Of a stretch of 43,633 nucleotides of DNA, positions 1 through 9,469 are shown one piece after another (within the stretch, counting starts at the first letter, position 1; each line of letters begins with the position of its first letter). Position numbers and translations under genes: made by a program. The notes beneath the pieces were generated by a model, which saw nothing but the letters and a program-made list of their open reading frames with translations, was not told where the DNA came from and did no database searches. Location: the NCBI GenBank assembly GCA_027398005.1, contig DAHYUM010000003.1, positions 1 through 43,633 on the forward strand, given 5' to 3'. The DNA comes from a bacterium. GTDB lineage: Bacteria; Bacteroidota; Ignavibacteria; Ignavibacteriales; Melioribacteraceae.

Positions 1-211
1 AGTTTTGGGGAACCGTTCCGGGAATGATGTTGATTTTGTATCCTGAAGCTGTTGAAATTGTTCCCGAGCCTGTAGAAGTAACCTGGGCAATTCCGGTTTC
101 GCCGCTTCCTCCTGTGGAATCGGCTGGATTGTCATCCTTTTTACAGCTGCTTAACAGTACATTAAGAACAAGTACGCTAAGAAACAGGGTAAAGCTTCTT
201 TTCCACTGCAT
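1..211 (-). CDS. Putative lipoprotein, N-terminal fragment
   Basis: This is the first 70 codons of a minus-strand gene that runs off the window. The start is the ATG at 211-209, preceded by AAGGAG about seven bases upstream. The protein opens with a basic residue pair and a hydrophobic stretch (residues 6-20), followed by a lipobox LLSSC with the lipidated cysteine at residue 23. The mature end reads CKKDDNPADS, a form common in Bacteroidetes/Ignavibacteria outer-membrane or periplasmic lipoproteins. The rest is rich in Ser, Thr and Gly like a linker, and no domain can be named from this fragment. It is divergent from leuS. Confidence 0.75.
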   Translation of the reverse strand, partial: MQWKRSFTLFLSVLVLNVLLSSCKKDDNPADSTGGSGETGIAQVTSTGSGTISTASGYKINIIPGTVPQN

Positions 212-542
212 CTCCTTTCTCCTTATAGTTTTGTAGATGATTTATTGTCTCGGCTATACAACAAACTAATTCTTTGAAAACATTAAGGGATGAGTGAAAA
301 TAGAACTTGTTTTTATCAAACACAACATTTGATGTTGCACCAATTAAAATTTGTGCCGTATATCAAATAATTATGCATGTCTTTTTTTGCAAACGGAATT
401 TATGGGAAGAATAAAAGAGCGTTAGTCCTAATATGCCTCTATTTTACCTATTTTTAGATGAAACCCCTCATCCGGTTTGCTTAACCAGCGCAATTTTGAT
501 AACTTTTGACGCAAATTTTTTATAATAAATTCAGATTTGGAA
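212..542. other. Intergenic region between divergent lipoprotein gene and leuS
   Basis: About 330 AT-rich bases separate the divergent starts. I see no RNA gene and no convincing protein. The region must hold promoters for both sides; one sigma-70-like candidate near leuS is listed separately. A 30-codon ATG frame from 433 has no Shine-Dalgarno and is not called. Confidence 0.5.
496..526 (+). promoter_or_regulatory. Candidate leuS promoter
   Basis: TTGATA at 496-501 and TATAAT at 521-526 are separated by 19 bases, slightly long for a sigma-70-like promoter. A transcript starting about seven bases downstream would leave a leader of only about ten bases before the leuS ATG, which agrees with the absence of a Shine-Dalgarno there. 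AT-rich sequence produces such matches by chance, so this is tentative. Confidence 0.3.
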
Positions 543-3008
543 ATGAAATACCCTTTTGAAGAAATTGAAGCCAAATGGCAGAAAACGTGGGAAGAGAAAA
601 AAACTTTTTTCACCAACTTAACCGATATTGAGAAAAAAATCTATTGCCTTGTAATGTTTATCTACCCTTCGGGGGCAAAACTGCACTGTGGGCACTGGTA
701 TAATTACGGGCCTACCGATTCCTGGGCCAGATTTAAAAAACTGCAGGGATTTAATGTATTCGAACCGATGGGATATGATGCTTTCGGCCTGCCGGCTGAA
801 AATTATGCTATCAAAACGGGGGTTCATCCGCAGGACAGCACACTTAAAAACATTGCCGATATTAAGGAAATGCTTAAAAGAATGGGTTGCATGTACGACT
901 GGGATGCCGAAATGATGACCTGCGTTCCCGAGTATTATAAATGGAACCAATGGCTCTTTTTGCAGTTATATAAAAAAGGTTTAGCATACCGTAAAAACGC
1001 TCCCGTTAACTGGTGTCCATCGTGCCAGACTGTATTGGCAAACGAACAGGTGGGTGCCGACGGAGGATGCGAGAGATGCGGAACCACCGTAATTCAGAAA
1101 AACCTTACACAATGGTTCTTTAAGATTACCCATTATGCCGAAGAGCTTCTTGACGGATTGAATAAAATTGACTGGCCCGAAAAGACTAAACTGATGCAGA
1201 CCAACTGGATTGGCAAAAGCGTTGGGGCGGAAGTTGATTTTAAAATTGAAGGGAGCGATGATAAGATTACCGTCTTTACAACCCGCCCCGATACTCTTTT
1301 CGGGGTTACTTATGTTGTAATTGCTCCGGAACATCCATTGGTAAAGAAAATTGCCAGGCCCGAATTTATTGAAGGCATTGAAAAATATATTGAACAGGTG
1401 CGCACATTAACCGAAGTTGAAAGAACTTCCACAGTTAAGGAAAAAACAGGCGTTCCCACCGGAGCTTTTGCGGTTAATCCCGTTAACGGCGAAAAGATTC
1501 CTGTTTGGGTTGCCGATTATGTGCTTGCCACCTACGGCACCGGTTGTGTTATGGCTGTGCCGGGGCACGACGAAAGGGATTTCGAGTTCGCTAAAAAATT
1601 CAATATGCCAATAAAGAAAGTTATTCTTCAGGATGGAACCAACGAAGGGGACGAATTAACAGTCGCTTTTACCGAAACAGGCACTATGATTAATTCGGGC
1701 AAATTTAACGGCACACGTTCCGACCTTGGTATTAATGAAGTAATTAAACACCTTGAAGCCGAAGGCAGCGGTAAGGGAAAAATAAATTACAGGTTAAGGG
1801 ACTGGCTTATATCCCGTCAGCGTTACTGGGGAACACCAATTCCAATTATTCACTGCGAAAAATGCGGTGAAGTTCCGGTGCCCGAAGAAGAGCTTCCGGT
1901 TGTGCTTCCTTACGAAGTGGATTTTAAACCCGACGGCGGTTCGCCTCTAGCGGGAAACGAAAGTTTTGTAAATACAAAGTGCCCCAAGTGCGGCGGACAT
2001 GCTAAAAGGGATGCCGATACTATGGATACTTTTGTCGATTCTTCCTGGTATTATCTCCGTTATATGAACCCCAAATTCGGCGGCGGAATGTTCGATACCA
2101 AACTTGCCAATGAATGGGCTCCCGTTGATATGTATGTGGGGGGCGCCGAACACGCTACAATGCACCTTCTCTACGCGCGGTTTATTCATAAATTCCTCCG
2201 CGATATTGGGCTTGTTACAAGCGACGAACCATTTAAAAAGCTTATTCATCAGGGTACTATTACCAACCAGGGGGCTAAGATGTCAAAGTCCCGCGGTAAT
2301 GTTGTAAACCCGGATGATTTTATTGTTAACGTAGGCGCCGATGTATTCAGGATGTATCTCATGTTTATGGGGCCTTATGAATTAGGGGGGGACTGGAGCG
2401 ATAAAGGAATTGTTGGTGTTGACCGTTTTGTGCAGAGAACTTATGCAATGGTTACAACTTATCCCGGTATTGTCAAAGAGGCGCCGGCACAGGAAAAATA
2501 TGATATTGCCGGGCTGAGCGAAGCCGAAAAAGGAATTTACAGAAAAATAAACCAGACTCTTGAGAAGGTTCCGGTTGAAGTTGAAAACTTCCGTTTTAAT
2601 ACGGCAGTAGCCGCTTTAATGGAGCTTTTAAATGAGCTTAAGAATTTAGGGGCATGCAGAAAAGATTTCATCTCCTACTCGCTTGAAAGAATGATTACAA
2701 TGCTTACCCCTCTGGCCCCGCATTTGGGGGAAGAGTGCTGGCAGTTTATAGGGCACGAAAAAACATTATTCGAAAACCCCGTTTGGTTCGCTCCCGATGC
2801 CGCGGCTCTCGAGTCGGATATAATGACTATTGCCGTTCAGGTAAGCGGAAAGCTCCGTTCAACGGTCAGTCTTAAGGCAGGCGCAGGCGAAGAAGAGGTT
2901 AAAGCCGCGGCCTGGCAGGATGAAAAGGTTAAGGCCCATACCGAAGGTAAAACGGTAGTAAAAGAAATTTACGTTAAAGGAAAAATTTATAACATAGTAG
3001 TTAAATAG
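543..3008 (+). CDS. leuS: Leucine--tRNA ligase
   Basis: Class I aminoacyl-tRNA synthetase that charges tRNA-Leu in the cytoplasm, 821 residues and of normal size. The HIGH signature appears as HCGH at residues 48-51 and KMSKS at 579-583. A zinc-type knob begins CPSCQ and ends CERCG, and a second CEKCG...CPKCG pair follows. The CP1 editing domain is present with TTRPDTLFG and a GTGCVMAVPGHDERD segment, so proofreading should be intact. I chose the ATG at 543 over an in-frame TTG at 537 because the resulting MKYPFEEIEAKWQ matches the usual LeuRS N-terminus; neither has a clear ribosome site. serS follows 71 bases later, so two synthetases are probably cotranscribed. Confidence 0.97.
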   Translation: MKYPFEEIEAKWQKTWEEKKTFFTNLTDIEKKIYCLVMFIYPSGAKLHCGHWYNYGPTDSWARFKKLQGFNVFEPMGYDAFGLPAENYAIKTGVHPQDSTLKNIADIKEMLKRMGCMYDWDAEMMTCVPEYYKWNQWLFLQLYKKGLAYRKNAPVNWCPSCQTVLANEQVGADGGCERCGTTVIQKNLTQWFFKITHYAEELLDGLNKIDWPEKTKLMQTNWIGKSVGAEVDFKIEGSDDKITVFTTRPDTLFGVTYVVIAPEHPLVKKIARPEFIEGIEKYIEQVRTLTEVERTSTVKEKTGVPTGAFAVNPVNGEKIPVWVADYVLATYGTGCVMAVPGHDERDFEFAKKFNMPIKKVILQDGTNEGDELTVAFTETGTMINSGKFNGTRSDLGINEVIKHLEAEGSGKGKINYRLRDWLISRQRYWGTPIPIIHCEKCGEVPVPEEELPVVLPYEVDFKPDGGSPLAGNESFVNTKCPKCGGHAKRDADTMDTFVDSSWYYLRYMNPKFGGGMFDTKLANEWAPVDMYVGGAEHATMHLLYARFIHKFLRDIGLVTSDEPFKKLIHQGTITNQGAKMSKSRGNVVNPDDFIVNVGADVFRMYLMFMGPYELGGDWSDKGIVGVDRFVQRTYAMVTTYPGIVKEAPAQEKYDIAGLSEAEKGIYRKINQTLEKVPVEVENFRFNTAVAALMELLNELKNLGACRKDFISYSLERMITMLTPLAPHLGEECWQFIGHEKTLFENPVWFAPDAAALESDIMTIAVQVSGKLRSTVSLKAGAGEEEVKAAAWQDEKVKAHTEGKTVVKEIYVKGKIYNIVVK

Positions 3009-3079
3009 AACGCTTTTGCCCTTCGGGAAAATTTTTGAGGGCATAAGCAGTTCGGTTAAAAATAAACAGAGAGTATATA

Positions 3080-4354
3080 ATGTTAGACATTAAATTGATT
3101 CGTGAAAACCCGGATGCGGTAAGGCAGGGATTAAAAAATAAAAACGCCGAAGACATTGTGGACCAGATACTTTCCCTTGACGAGGAAAGAAGGGGCATAA
3201 TAGCAAAAGTAGAAGATTTAAAGGCAAAGAAGAATCAGGTTTCGGCGCAGATACCGGCAATGAAAAAAGCAGGGCAGGATACTGCCCCCATATTTGCCGA
3301 GATGAAACGGGTTGGTGATGAAATTGCACTATTGGACGGACAGCAGGGGGAAGTGGAAGAAAAAATTGAATTCATTTTGCGCCGCACCCCTAATATTGCC
3401 CATTCATCTGTTCCTGTAGGCAAGAGCGCAGAGGATAACGTTGAAGTAAGGCGCTGGCTCCCCGAAGGTTTCTCATTCGAGAATGATTATAAAGTACTCG
3501 ACCATATTGAATTGGGAAAGAAACTTTCTCTGCTCGATTTTGAGAGGGGGACAAAAATAGCCGGTTCCGGTTTTCCCCTTTACACCGGCAAAGGGGCAAC
3601 CCTTGAACGCGCTTTAATTAATTATATGCTCGATTACCATCTTCAGCACCACGAATACAAGGAAATTATGCCTCCGGTTCTCGTCAACAGGGATTCGATG
3701 AAAGGCACCGGCCAGATACCAAAAATGGAAGAGGACATGTACTTTATTGAAAAGGACGGATTATATCCTATTCCGACTGCCGAGGTTCCTATTACCAATA
3801 TTCACAGGGATGAAATACTGGCGGAAAAAGAACTTACAATTAAGTATGTAGGCTACTCCCCCTGTTTCAGAAGGGAAGCCGGTTCTTACGGTAAAGATTC
3901 AAAAGGATTTTTAAGGGTTCACCAGTTCAATAAAGTTGAAATGGTAAAATTCTCCAAGCCGGATAATTCGTACGACGAGCTTGAAATGATGGTTAACGAT
4001 GCAGAGGATATACTCAAAGCGTTGAAAATACCATACAGGATTTTAATGCTCTGCACGGGGGATTTAAGTTTTTCTGCCGCCAAGTGCTACGATATTGAAA
4101 CCTGGAGCCCGGCCGAAAATAAATGGCTCGAAGCTTCCAGCTGCAGCAATTTTGAGACTTTCCAGGCGCGCAGGGCTAACATACGCTACAGAAAGGAAGA
4201 CAAGAAAGTGGAATTCGTTCACACTCTTAACGGTTCGGGGCTGGCCACAAGCCGTTTGATGGTTTCGATGTTGGAAAACTACCAGACCCCCGAAGGAAAG
4301 ATTATTGTTCCCCCTGTTCTGCAGAAATATACCGGTTTCAGCGTGATTGAATAA
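3080..4354 (+). CDS. serS: Serine--tRNA ligase
   Basis: Class II synthetase charging tRNA-Ser (and tRNA-Sec where present), 424 residues, the usual bacterial length. The first 100 or so residues form the tRNA-binding coiled-coil arm, with charged heptads. The catalytic domain shows motif 2 as FRREAGSYGKDSKGFLRVHQF and motif 3 near the end as NGSGLATSRLMVSMLENYQT, with the TAEVPITN segment that contacts serine. The start is the ATG at 3080, just after an AGAGAG purine tract. A near-perfect hairpin with a T tract follows the gene. Confidence 0.97.
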   Translation: MLDIKLIRENPDAVRQGLKNKNAEDIVDQILSLDEERRGIIAKVEDLKAKKNQVSAQIPAMKKAGQDTAPIFAEMKRVGDEIALLDGQQGEVEEKIEFILRRTPNIAHSSVPVGKSAEDNVEVRRWLPEGFSFENDYKVLDHIELGKKLSLLDFERGTKIAGSGFPLYTGKGATLERALINYMLDYHLQHHEYKEIMPPVLVNRDSMKGTGQIPKMEEDMYFIEKDGLYPIPTAEVPITNIHRDEILAEKELTIKYVGYSPCFRREAGSYGKDSKGFLRVHQFNKVEMVKFSKPDNSYDELEMMVNDAEDILKALKIPYRILMLCTGDLSFSAAKCYDIETWSPAENKWLEASSCSNFETFQARRANIRYRKEDKKVEFVHTLNGSGLATSRLMVSMLENYQTPEGKIIVPPVLQKYTGFSVIE

Positions 4355-4425
4355 TACCTTATACGGTCGGTTTTTAACCTTCAAATCGGGGGTTCCGGCA
4401 GAAAATGCGGTTTTTTGAACTTTAA

Positions 4426-4467
4426 AAAGCAATCCTATATTTAATATATGATTGCTTTGTTTTTTTA
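4426..4467 (+). terminator. Rho-independent terminator after serS
   Basis: Arms at 4426-4440 and 4444-4458 pair over 15 bases with a single mismatch around a TTA loop. Seven T residues follow at 4461-4467. It lies between serS and the ABC exporter genes and so probably separates the two transcription units. Confidence 0.8.
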
Positions 4468-4492
4468 ACGCAAAATTGAAAGAATTGACTTA

Positions 4493-6238
4493 ATGGGCAG
4501 TTTAAAAGAGCTTAAAAAATATTTCGCCCGCTATAAAGCGCAATTATTTATGGGGGTTGTCTTTATAATCCTTTCGAATATTTCAGCGGTCTACATTCCT
4601 ATCCTTATGAAAAATTCGATTGACGACCTTCAGGAAAAAATGGCATCGGAAATACTTCTTAAATACGGGCTGCTGATTCTTGCGGCTTCGGCTTTCAGCG
4701 GTTTGTTCCGTTTCTTCATAAGGCAGACAATAATTGTTATTTCCCGGAAGATAGAATTTGACCTTCGGGAAGATTTCTGGCATCACATAGAAAAACTTCC
4801 GCTCCGTTATTTCCAGAATAATTCCACCGGCAATATAATGGCGCTTGCCACAAACGATATAAGCGCCGTTAGAATGTTCATTGGCCCGGCGGTAATGTAT
4901 TCAATAGATACCGGGTTTAAAATTTTCATAGTAATAGGACTTATGCTGGCCATAAGCCCCCTGCTTACATTATATTCCCTTCTTCCTCTCCCGTTTCTTT
5001 CCTATTTTGTTTACCGTGTAAGCAAGAAGATACACAGGAAGTTTACGCTTATACATGAGAAGTTTTCGGAACTGACAACCAGGGCGCAGGAAAATTTTTC
5101 AGGCATTAGGGTTGTCAAATCGTACGTTAGGGAAGATTACGAAACCGAACAGTTCGAAAAACTGGGCGACGAATATTTAAAGAGGCAGATGGATAAAATT
5201 AAAATCCAGTCCCTCTTTCAGCCTATCCTATTCCTTATCGCCGGGGTTTCGGTAATTATAGTAATTAGCGCCGGCGGCATAATGGTTATTAACGGAAAGC
5301 TTACATTGGGCGATATTTCCGCTTTCATCGTTTATCTTGGAATGATGATATGGCCGGTAATAGCTTTCGGATGGGTGGCTAATATAGTTCAGCAGTCCGA
5401 AGCCAGCATGAAAAGGCTTGTAGCCATAATGAACGAAAAAGTTGATATAGCCGATTCGGAGGAGACCGATTCCGGAATTAATTCCATAAGTGGCGAAATT
5501 GAATTTAGGAATGTTTCTTTCAGGTATAAAGAAAACCTGCCCGATGTTCTTGATAACGTAAGCTTTAAGATTGAGAAAGGAAGCACAGTTGCATTTATAG
5601 GGCATACAGGTGTGGGCAAAAGCTCTCTAATAAACCTTATACCAAGGCTTTACGATACCACCGGCGGGGAAGTGCTTATTGACGGCAGGAACGTGAAGAA
5701 AATTCCGCTTAAGATTTTGAGAAGCGGAATAGGCCTTGTGCCGCAGGAAACATTCCTTTTTTCGGATACTCTTGCATACAATATTTTATACGGCCCCGGC
5801 GGCGGAGACAATGAGCTGGTTGATAATGTGGCCGGAATTGCGGGGCTGAAAAAGGATGTTGAAAATTTTCCGAACGGTTTCGAAACGATTCTGGGGGAAA
5901 GGGGAATTACCCTTTCGGGGGGACAGAAGCAGCGCTCTACATTGGCGCGCGCACTGGCAGTTAACCCGAAAATACTTATTCTGGACGATTCCTTCTCCGC
6001 TGTAGATACCCATACCGAAGAGGAAATACTGCAGAAGCTAAAAGATTTTATGAGGGAAAGAACGAGCATTATAATAAGCCACCGTATTAGCACGGTCAAA
6101 AATGCCGATAGGATATTCGTGCTTGAAAAGGGGAAGATTATAGAACAGGGAACGCATCAGGAACTGGTTGCGTTGAACGGCGTTTATGCCGAAATTCACA
6201 ACAGGCAGCTGCTTGAAGAAGAACTGAAAGAGATTTGA
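4493..6238 (+). CDS. ABC exporter half-transporter, degenerate-site subunit
   Basis: Type IV (MsbA/MdlA-like) exporter half, 581 residues. Six membrane segments lie in about residues 15-310 and the nucleotide-binding domain from about 335. Visible motifs are Walker A GHTGVGKSS, Q-loop in VPQETFLFS, signature LSGGQKQR, Walker B ILILDDSFSAVD and H-loop IISHR. The Walker B catalytic glutamate is an aspartate here, the usual mark of the non-hydrolysing site in heterodimeric exporters such as TM287/288 and BmrCD. The next gene starts one base after this stop, so they form a coupled pair. The substrate cannot be told from sequence; drugs or lipids are typical for the family. Confidence 0.92.
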   Translation: MGSLKELKKYFARYKAQLFMGVVFIILSNISAVYIPILMKNSIDDLQEKMASEILLKYGLLILAASAFSGLFRFFIRQTIIVISRKIEFDLREDFWHHIEKLPLRYFQNNSTGNIMALATNDISAVRMFIGPAVMYSIDTGFKIFIVIGLMLAISPLLTLYSLLPLPFLSYFVYRVSKKIHRKFTLIHEKFSELTTRAQENFSGIRVVKSYVREDYETEQFEKLGDEYLKRQMDKIKIQSLFQPILFLIAGVSVIIVISAGGIMVINGKLTLGDISAFIVYLGMMIWPVIAFGWVANIVQQSEASMKRLVAIMNEKVDIADSEETDSGINSISGEIEFRNVSFRYKENLPDVLDNVSFKIEKGSTVAFIGHTGVGKSSLINLIPRLYDTTGGEVLIDGRNVKKIPLKILRSGIGLVPQETFLFSDTLAYNILYGPGGGDNELVDNVAGIAGLKKDVENFPNGFETILGERGITLSGGQKQRSTLARALAVNPKILILDDSFSAVDTHTEEEILQKLKDFMRERTSIIISHRISTVKNADRIFVLEKGKIIEQGTHQELVALNGVYAEIHNRQLLEEELKEI

Positions 6239-6239
6239 T

Positions 6240-8024
6240 ATGGCCGAAAGACAGGACGACGAATTATTAGGCAAAGCGTACGATTCGAAACTGATGAAGA
6301 GGCTTCTCGGTTTTGCAAAACCGTATACTAAATATGTTGTTGCGGCCATTGTGCTTAACATTATTGTAGCCGCGCTGGGGCCTCTGCGCCCTTATTTAAC
6401 CAAAGTGGCAATAGATAATAACATTGCGCATAAGGATTATAAAGGGCTTATACTGATTGCCGTCGCATTAATAGCGGCACTGCTGTTCCAGTCGGTTATG
6501 CAGTATTTCCTTTCCTATTACACCCAGCTTATGGGGCAGAAAATAATATTCGACCTGCGCAATAAAATTTTCGCGCACGTGCAGAAACTTTCACTTAAAT
6601 ATTTCGATAAAACCCCCATAGGAAGGATTGTAACGCGCGTAACCAACGATGTCGATTCGCTCGAGCAGATGTATTCATCCGGCATAATAATGGTATTCAG
6701 CGATGTATTTATTGTGCTCTGGATACTTGTTTTTATGTTCGCGCTCTCGTGGGATTTATCACTCGTGTCCCTTTCGGTGCTTCCTGTTTTAATTTACGGT
6801 ACATTCCTTTTCCGCAAGAAGGTGCGCGAGACTTATCTCGATGTCCGTTTCCACCTTGCAAGGCTTAACAGCTATATGCAGGAGCATATAACCGGAATGA
6901 ATATAGTGCAGATATTCACAAAGGAAAAAGAGGAATCGGAGCGGTTTTCGGGAATTAACAGAGACCACCGGGATGCCAATATAAGGTCGGTTTTTTATTA
7001 TGCCGTATTTTACCCCGGTGTTGAATTTGTAAGCACTGCCGCAATGGCATTAATTATTTGGTACGGCGGCGGGGAAATAATTCAGAGCCGGATGACTATA
7101 GGCGTTCTCTTTGCTTTCATTCAATACACCGAAATGTTTTTCCGCCCCATAAGGGATTTATCGGAAAAGTATGATATTCTGCAGAGCGCCATGGCCTCAT
7201 CGGAAAGGATATTCAAACTGCTGGACGACAATACAATGATTAAAAACCCCGATAATCCGGTTAAGCTGAACAAGCCTTCGGGGGCAATTGAATTCAGGGA
7301 TGTATGGTTTGCATACAACCCAGGCGAATATGTGCTTAAGAATGTCTCCTTCAATATCAATCCGGGGGAAACAATAGCCATTGTAGGGGCCACAGGCGCG
7401 GGCAAGACCAGCATAATTAATATTCTTACCCGTTTTTACGATATTGACAAAGGCGCGATTCTTATAGACGGAATAGACATTAAAACGCTCGATAAAAAAG
7501 AACTGCGCAAATATATTTCAATAGTTCTGCAGGATGTGTACCTCTTCTCAGGAACGATCAAATCCAACATTAATCTCGGTTCCGGGCTTATAAGCGACGA
7601 ACAGGTTATTGAAGCTTCAAAGACGGTTGGGGCGCATAAATTTATTTCGAATCTTCCAGGCGGATATGACGAAGAGGTTAAGGAAAAAGGGGCAACATTA
7701 AGCGTAGGGCAGAGACAGCTTATTTCATTCGCAAGGGCGCTTGCTTATAACCCGCAAATTCTTATTTTGGATGAGGCGACTTCGAGCGTTGATACCGAAA
7801 CTGAAAATCTTATTCAGAACGCAATTGAAAAACTGCTTGTAGGGCGCACTTCAATTGTTATTGCACACAGGCTTTCTACAATTCAGAATGCCGATAAAAT
7901 TATTGTGATGCATAAAGGGGAAGTAAGGGAAAGCGGAAACCATCAGGAGCTTCTTGCTAAGAAAGGAATTTATTACAAGTTATACCAGTTGCAGTACAAG
8001 GATCAGGAAATAAAAAACATATAA
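6240..8024 (+). CDS. ABC exporter half-transporter, catalytic subunit
   Basis: Partner of the preceding half-transporter (MdlB-like), 594 residues. Membrane segments fall in about residues 30-330 and the nucleotide-binding domain from about 355. Motifs are Walker A GATGAGKTS, Walker B ILILDEATSSVD with the catalytic glutamate intact, H-loop VIAHR, and a signature changed to LSVGQ. A canonical Walker B here with a changed signature complements the degenerate Walker B and canonical LSGGQ of the partner. The heterodimer therefore has one full and one degenerate ATP site. It acts in the inner membrane. fbp follows 17 bases downstream and is probably cotranscribed. Confidence 0.93.
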   Translation: MAERQDDELLGKAYDSKLMKRLLGFAKPYTKYVVAAIVLNIIVAALGPLRPYLTKVAIDNNIAHKDYKGLILIAVALIAALLFQSVMQYFLSYYTQLMGQKIIFDLRNKIFAHVQKLSLKYFDKTPIGRIVTRVTNDVDSLEQMYSSGIIMVFSDVFIVLWILVFMFALSWDLSLVSLSVLPVLIYGTFLFRKKVRETYLDVRFHLARLNSYMQEHITGMNIVQIFTKEKEESERFSGINRDHRDANIRSVFYYAVFYPGVEFVSTAAMALIIWYGGGEIIQSRMTIGVLFAFIQYTEMFFRPIRDLSEKYDILQSAMASSERIFKLLDDNTMIKNPDNPVKLNKPSGAIEFRDVWFAYNPGEYVLKNVSFNINPGETIAIVGATGAGKTSIINILTRFYDIDKGAILIDGIDIKTLDKKELRKYISIVLQDVYLFSGTIKSNINLGSGLISDEQVIEASKTVGAHKFISNLPGGYDEEVKEKGATLSVGQRQLISFARALAYNPQILILDEATSSVDTETENLIQNAIEKLLVGRTSIVIAHRLSTIQNADKIIVMHKGEVRESGNHQELLAKKGIYYKLYQLQYKDQEIKNI

Positions 8025-8041
8025 AAACCCGGGAGGGGTAG

Positions 8042-9052
8042 ATGGCTAAAAAAAGATTCATGACATTATCGAGGCACATTCTTGAAGGGGAAAGAATGCA
8101 CCCGGGGGCTACAGGGGAGCTTTCGGCTCTTCTCGATCAGCTAGGGATGGCCGCTAAACTCATTTCGCTTGAAGTGAACAAGGCCGGGCTTGTGGATATA
8201 CTGGGATTCACAGGCTCCGAAAACGTTCACGGCGAAAAAGTAAAAAAACTTGATATTTTTGCCAATGACGTATTGATTAAAGCAATGGACCACGGCGGAC
8301 ATTTCTGTGTTATGGCTTCGGAAGAGGAAGAGGAAATTATCCATATTCCCTCTCAGCATCAGGTTGGCAAATACGTACTTTTGTTCGATCCGCTTGACGG
8401 CTCTTCGAACATTGACGCGAATATTTCGATAGGAACAATATTCTCAATTTATAAGAGGGTAACCCCGGACGGCACGCCGGGCACTCTTGATGACTGCCTT
8501 CAGCCGGGGTACAAGCAGGAAGCCGCCGGATATGTGGTTTACGGTTCGAGCACAATACTGGTTTATACAACCGGGCATCACGGGGTGCACGGCTTTACCC
8601 TCGATCCGGCATTCGGAGAGTTCCTACTTTCGCATGAGGATATAAAAATTCCTTCGAGGGGGAGAATTTACAGCGCAAACGAGGGAAATTACCTTAAATG
8701 GCCTCAGGGGTTAAAGAATTACATTAAATACCTTCAGGCGCATACATTCGATGAAAAGCCATACCAGGCGCGCTATGTAGGCTCTATGGTGGCCGATCTC
8801 CACAGGACCCTTCTCTACGGGGGGATATTCATGTATCCGGGGGATATGCGCAATCCAAAGGGAAAATTGAGGCTGATGTACGAATGCAATCCGATGGCGT
8901 TTATAATTGAAACAGCCGGAGGAAGGGCAATAGACGGCAAAAAGAGAATTCTGGATTTACAGCCGGAGCGGCTGCACGAAAAGACCCCGGTTTATATGGG
9001 AAGCCCTGAAGATGTTGACCTGCTTGAAAAATTCCTAAGGGAGGCTGAATAA
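8042..9052 (+). CDS. fbp: Class I fructose-1,6-bisphosphatase
   Basis: Hydrolyses fructose-1,6-bisphosphate to fructose-6-phosphate in gluconeogenesis. The 336-residue length is standard. The metal and substrate signature is the segment FDPLDGSSNIDANISIGTIF, preceded by an acidic EEEEE run that contains the metal-binding glutamates. The C-terminal part has GKLRLMYECNPMAFIIETAGG, typical of class I. A strong GGGAGGGG site precedes the ATG. It lies in the same orientation as, and close to, the ABC exporter genes, with no obvious functional link, and ends at a hairpin terminator. Confidence 0.96.
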   Translation: MAKKRFMTLSRHILEGERMHPGATGELSALLDQLGMAAKLISLEVNKAGLVDILGFTGSENVHGEKVKKLDIFANDVLIKAMDHGGHFCVMASEEEEEIIHIPSQHQVGKYVLLFDPLDGSSNIDANISIGTIFSIYKRVTPDGTPGTLDDCLQPGYKQEAAGYVVYGSSTILVYTTGHHGVHGFTLDPAFGEFLLSHEDIKIPSRGRIYSANEGNYLKWPQGLKNYIKYLQAHTFDEKPYQARYVGSMVADLHRTLLYGGIFMYPGDMRNPKGKLRLMYECNPMAFIIETAGGRAIDGKKRILDLQPERLHEKTPVYMGSPEDVDLLEKFLREAE

Positions 9053-9063
9053 GAGGAATTAAG

Positions 9064-9097
9064 AAAAGGGGCTTAAAAGCCCCTTTTATTTTTTAAT
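9064..9097. terminator. Terminator between fbp and the convergent small gene
   Basis: AAAAGGGGC at 9064-9072 pairs perfectly with GCCCCTTTT at 9079-9087 around a six-base loop, followed by a T-rich tract to 9094. The A run on the left arm gives a T run on the minus strand too, so it can end both fbp and the small minus-strand gene whose stop codon (9088-9086) lies in the right arm. Confidence 0.85.
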
Positions 9098-9352
9098 ATT
9101 TTTTAAGCCTTCTTCAAGTTTAACCGCTAATTCGGCCTGCGAAATACCTTGAATCTTCAATTTCTGTGTTTTAACAAGAATCTGCGGAGCATCTCCCTCG
9201 CCGTTCAAATATTTGAATAGGCAGTAGCTGAGCCGGTTCCGGTCGTTGGGTATAGGCAGGTTGCCCGAAAGGGAATCTACAAATGAATAAACCTGCTTTT
9301 CAAGCGAATCGGCCGGAAATTCTTTTACCGGAGAAGGGTTCAATGACGTCAT
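9086..9352 (-). CDS. Small hypothetical protein, 88 residues
   Basis: I do not recognise this family. The case for a real gene is positional: AGAGG lies six bases before the ATG at 9352, and the frame ends exactly in a bidirectional hairpin. No signal peptide or membrane segment is seen. The protein looks soluble and probably helical, with a C-terminal half (KIQGISQAELAVKLEEGLKN) that could form amphipathic helices. It is divergent from the glycosyltransferase gene. Confidence 0.6.
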   Translation of the reverse strand: MTSLNPSPVKEFPADSLEKQVYSFVDSLSGNLPIPNDRNRLSYCLFKYLNGEGDAPQILVKTQKLKIQGISQAELAVKLEEGLKNIKK

Positions 9353-9469
9353 AAAATCCTCTAAATTTACCCCCGTAAAATAATCATCCCGCCGCTTTTA
9401 CACAAATAATAATGATTGTAATGAAAGAGTTTATTAAGTAAATTATATTATGAAATTTTAGAAAATTGC

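Noticed and set aside
24-236. Plus-strand frame of 70 codons at the left edge
   Set aside because: It is antisense to the lipoprotein start, which has a good ribosome site, signal sequence and lipobox.
433-525. A 30-codon ATG frame in the leuS upstream gap
   Set aside because: No Shine-Dalgarno, no recognisable sequence feature, and it runs into the candidate leuS promoter.
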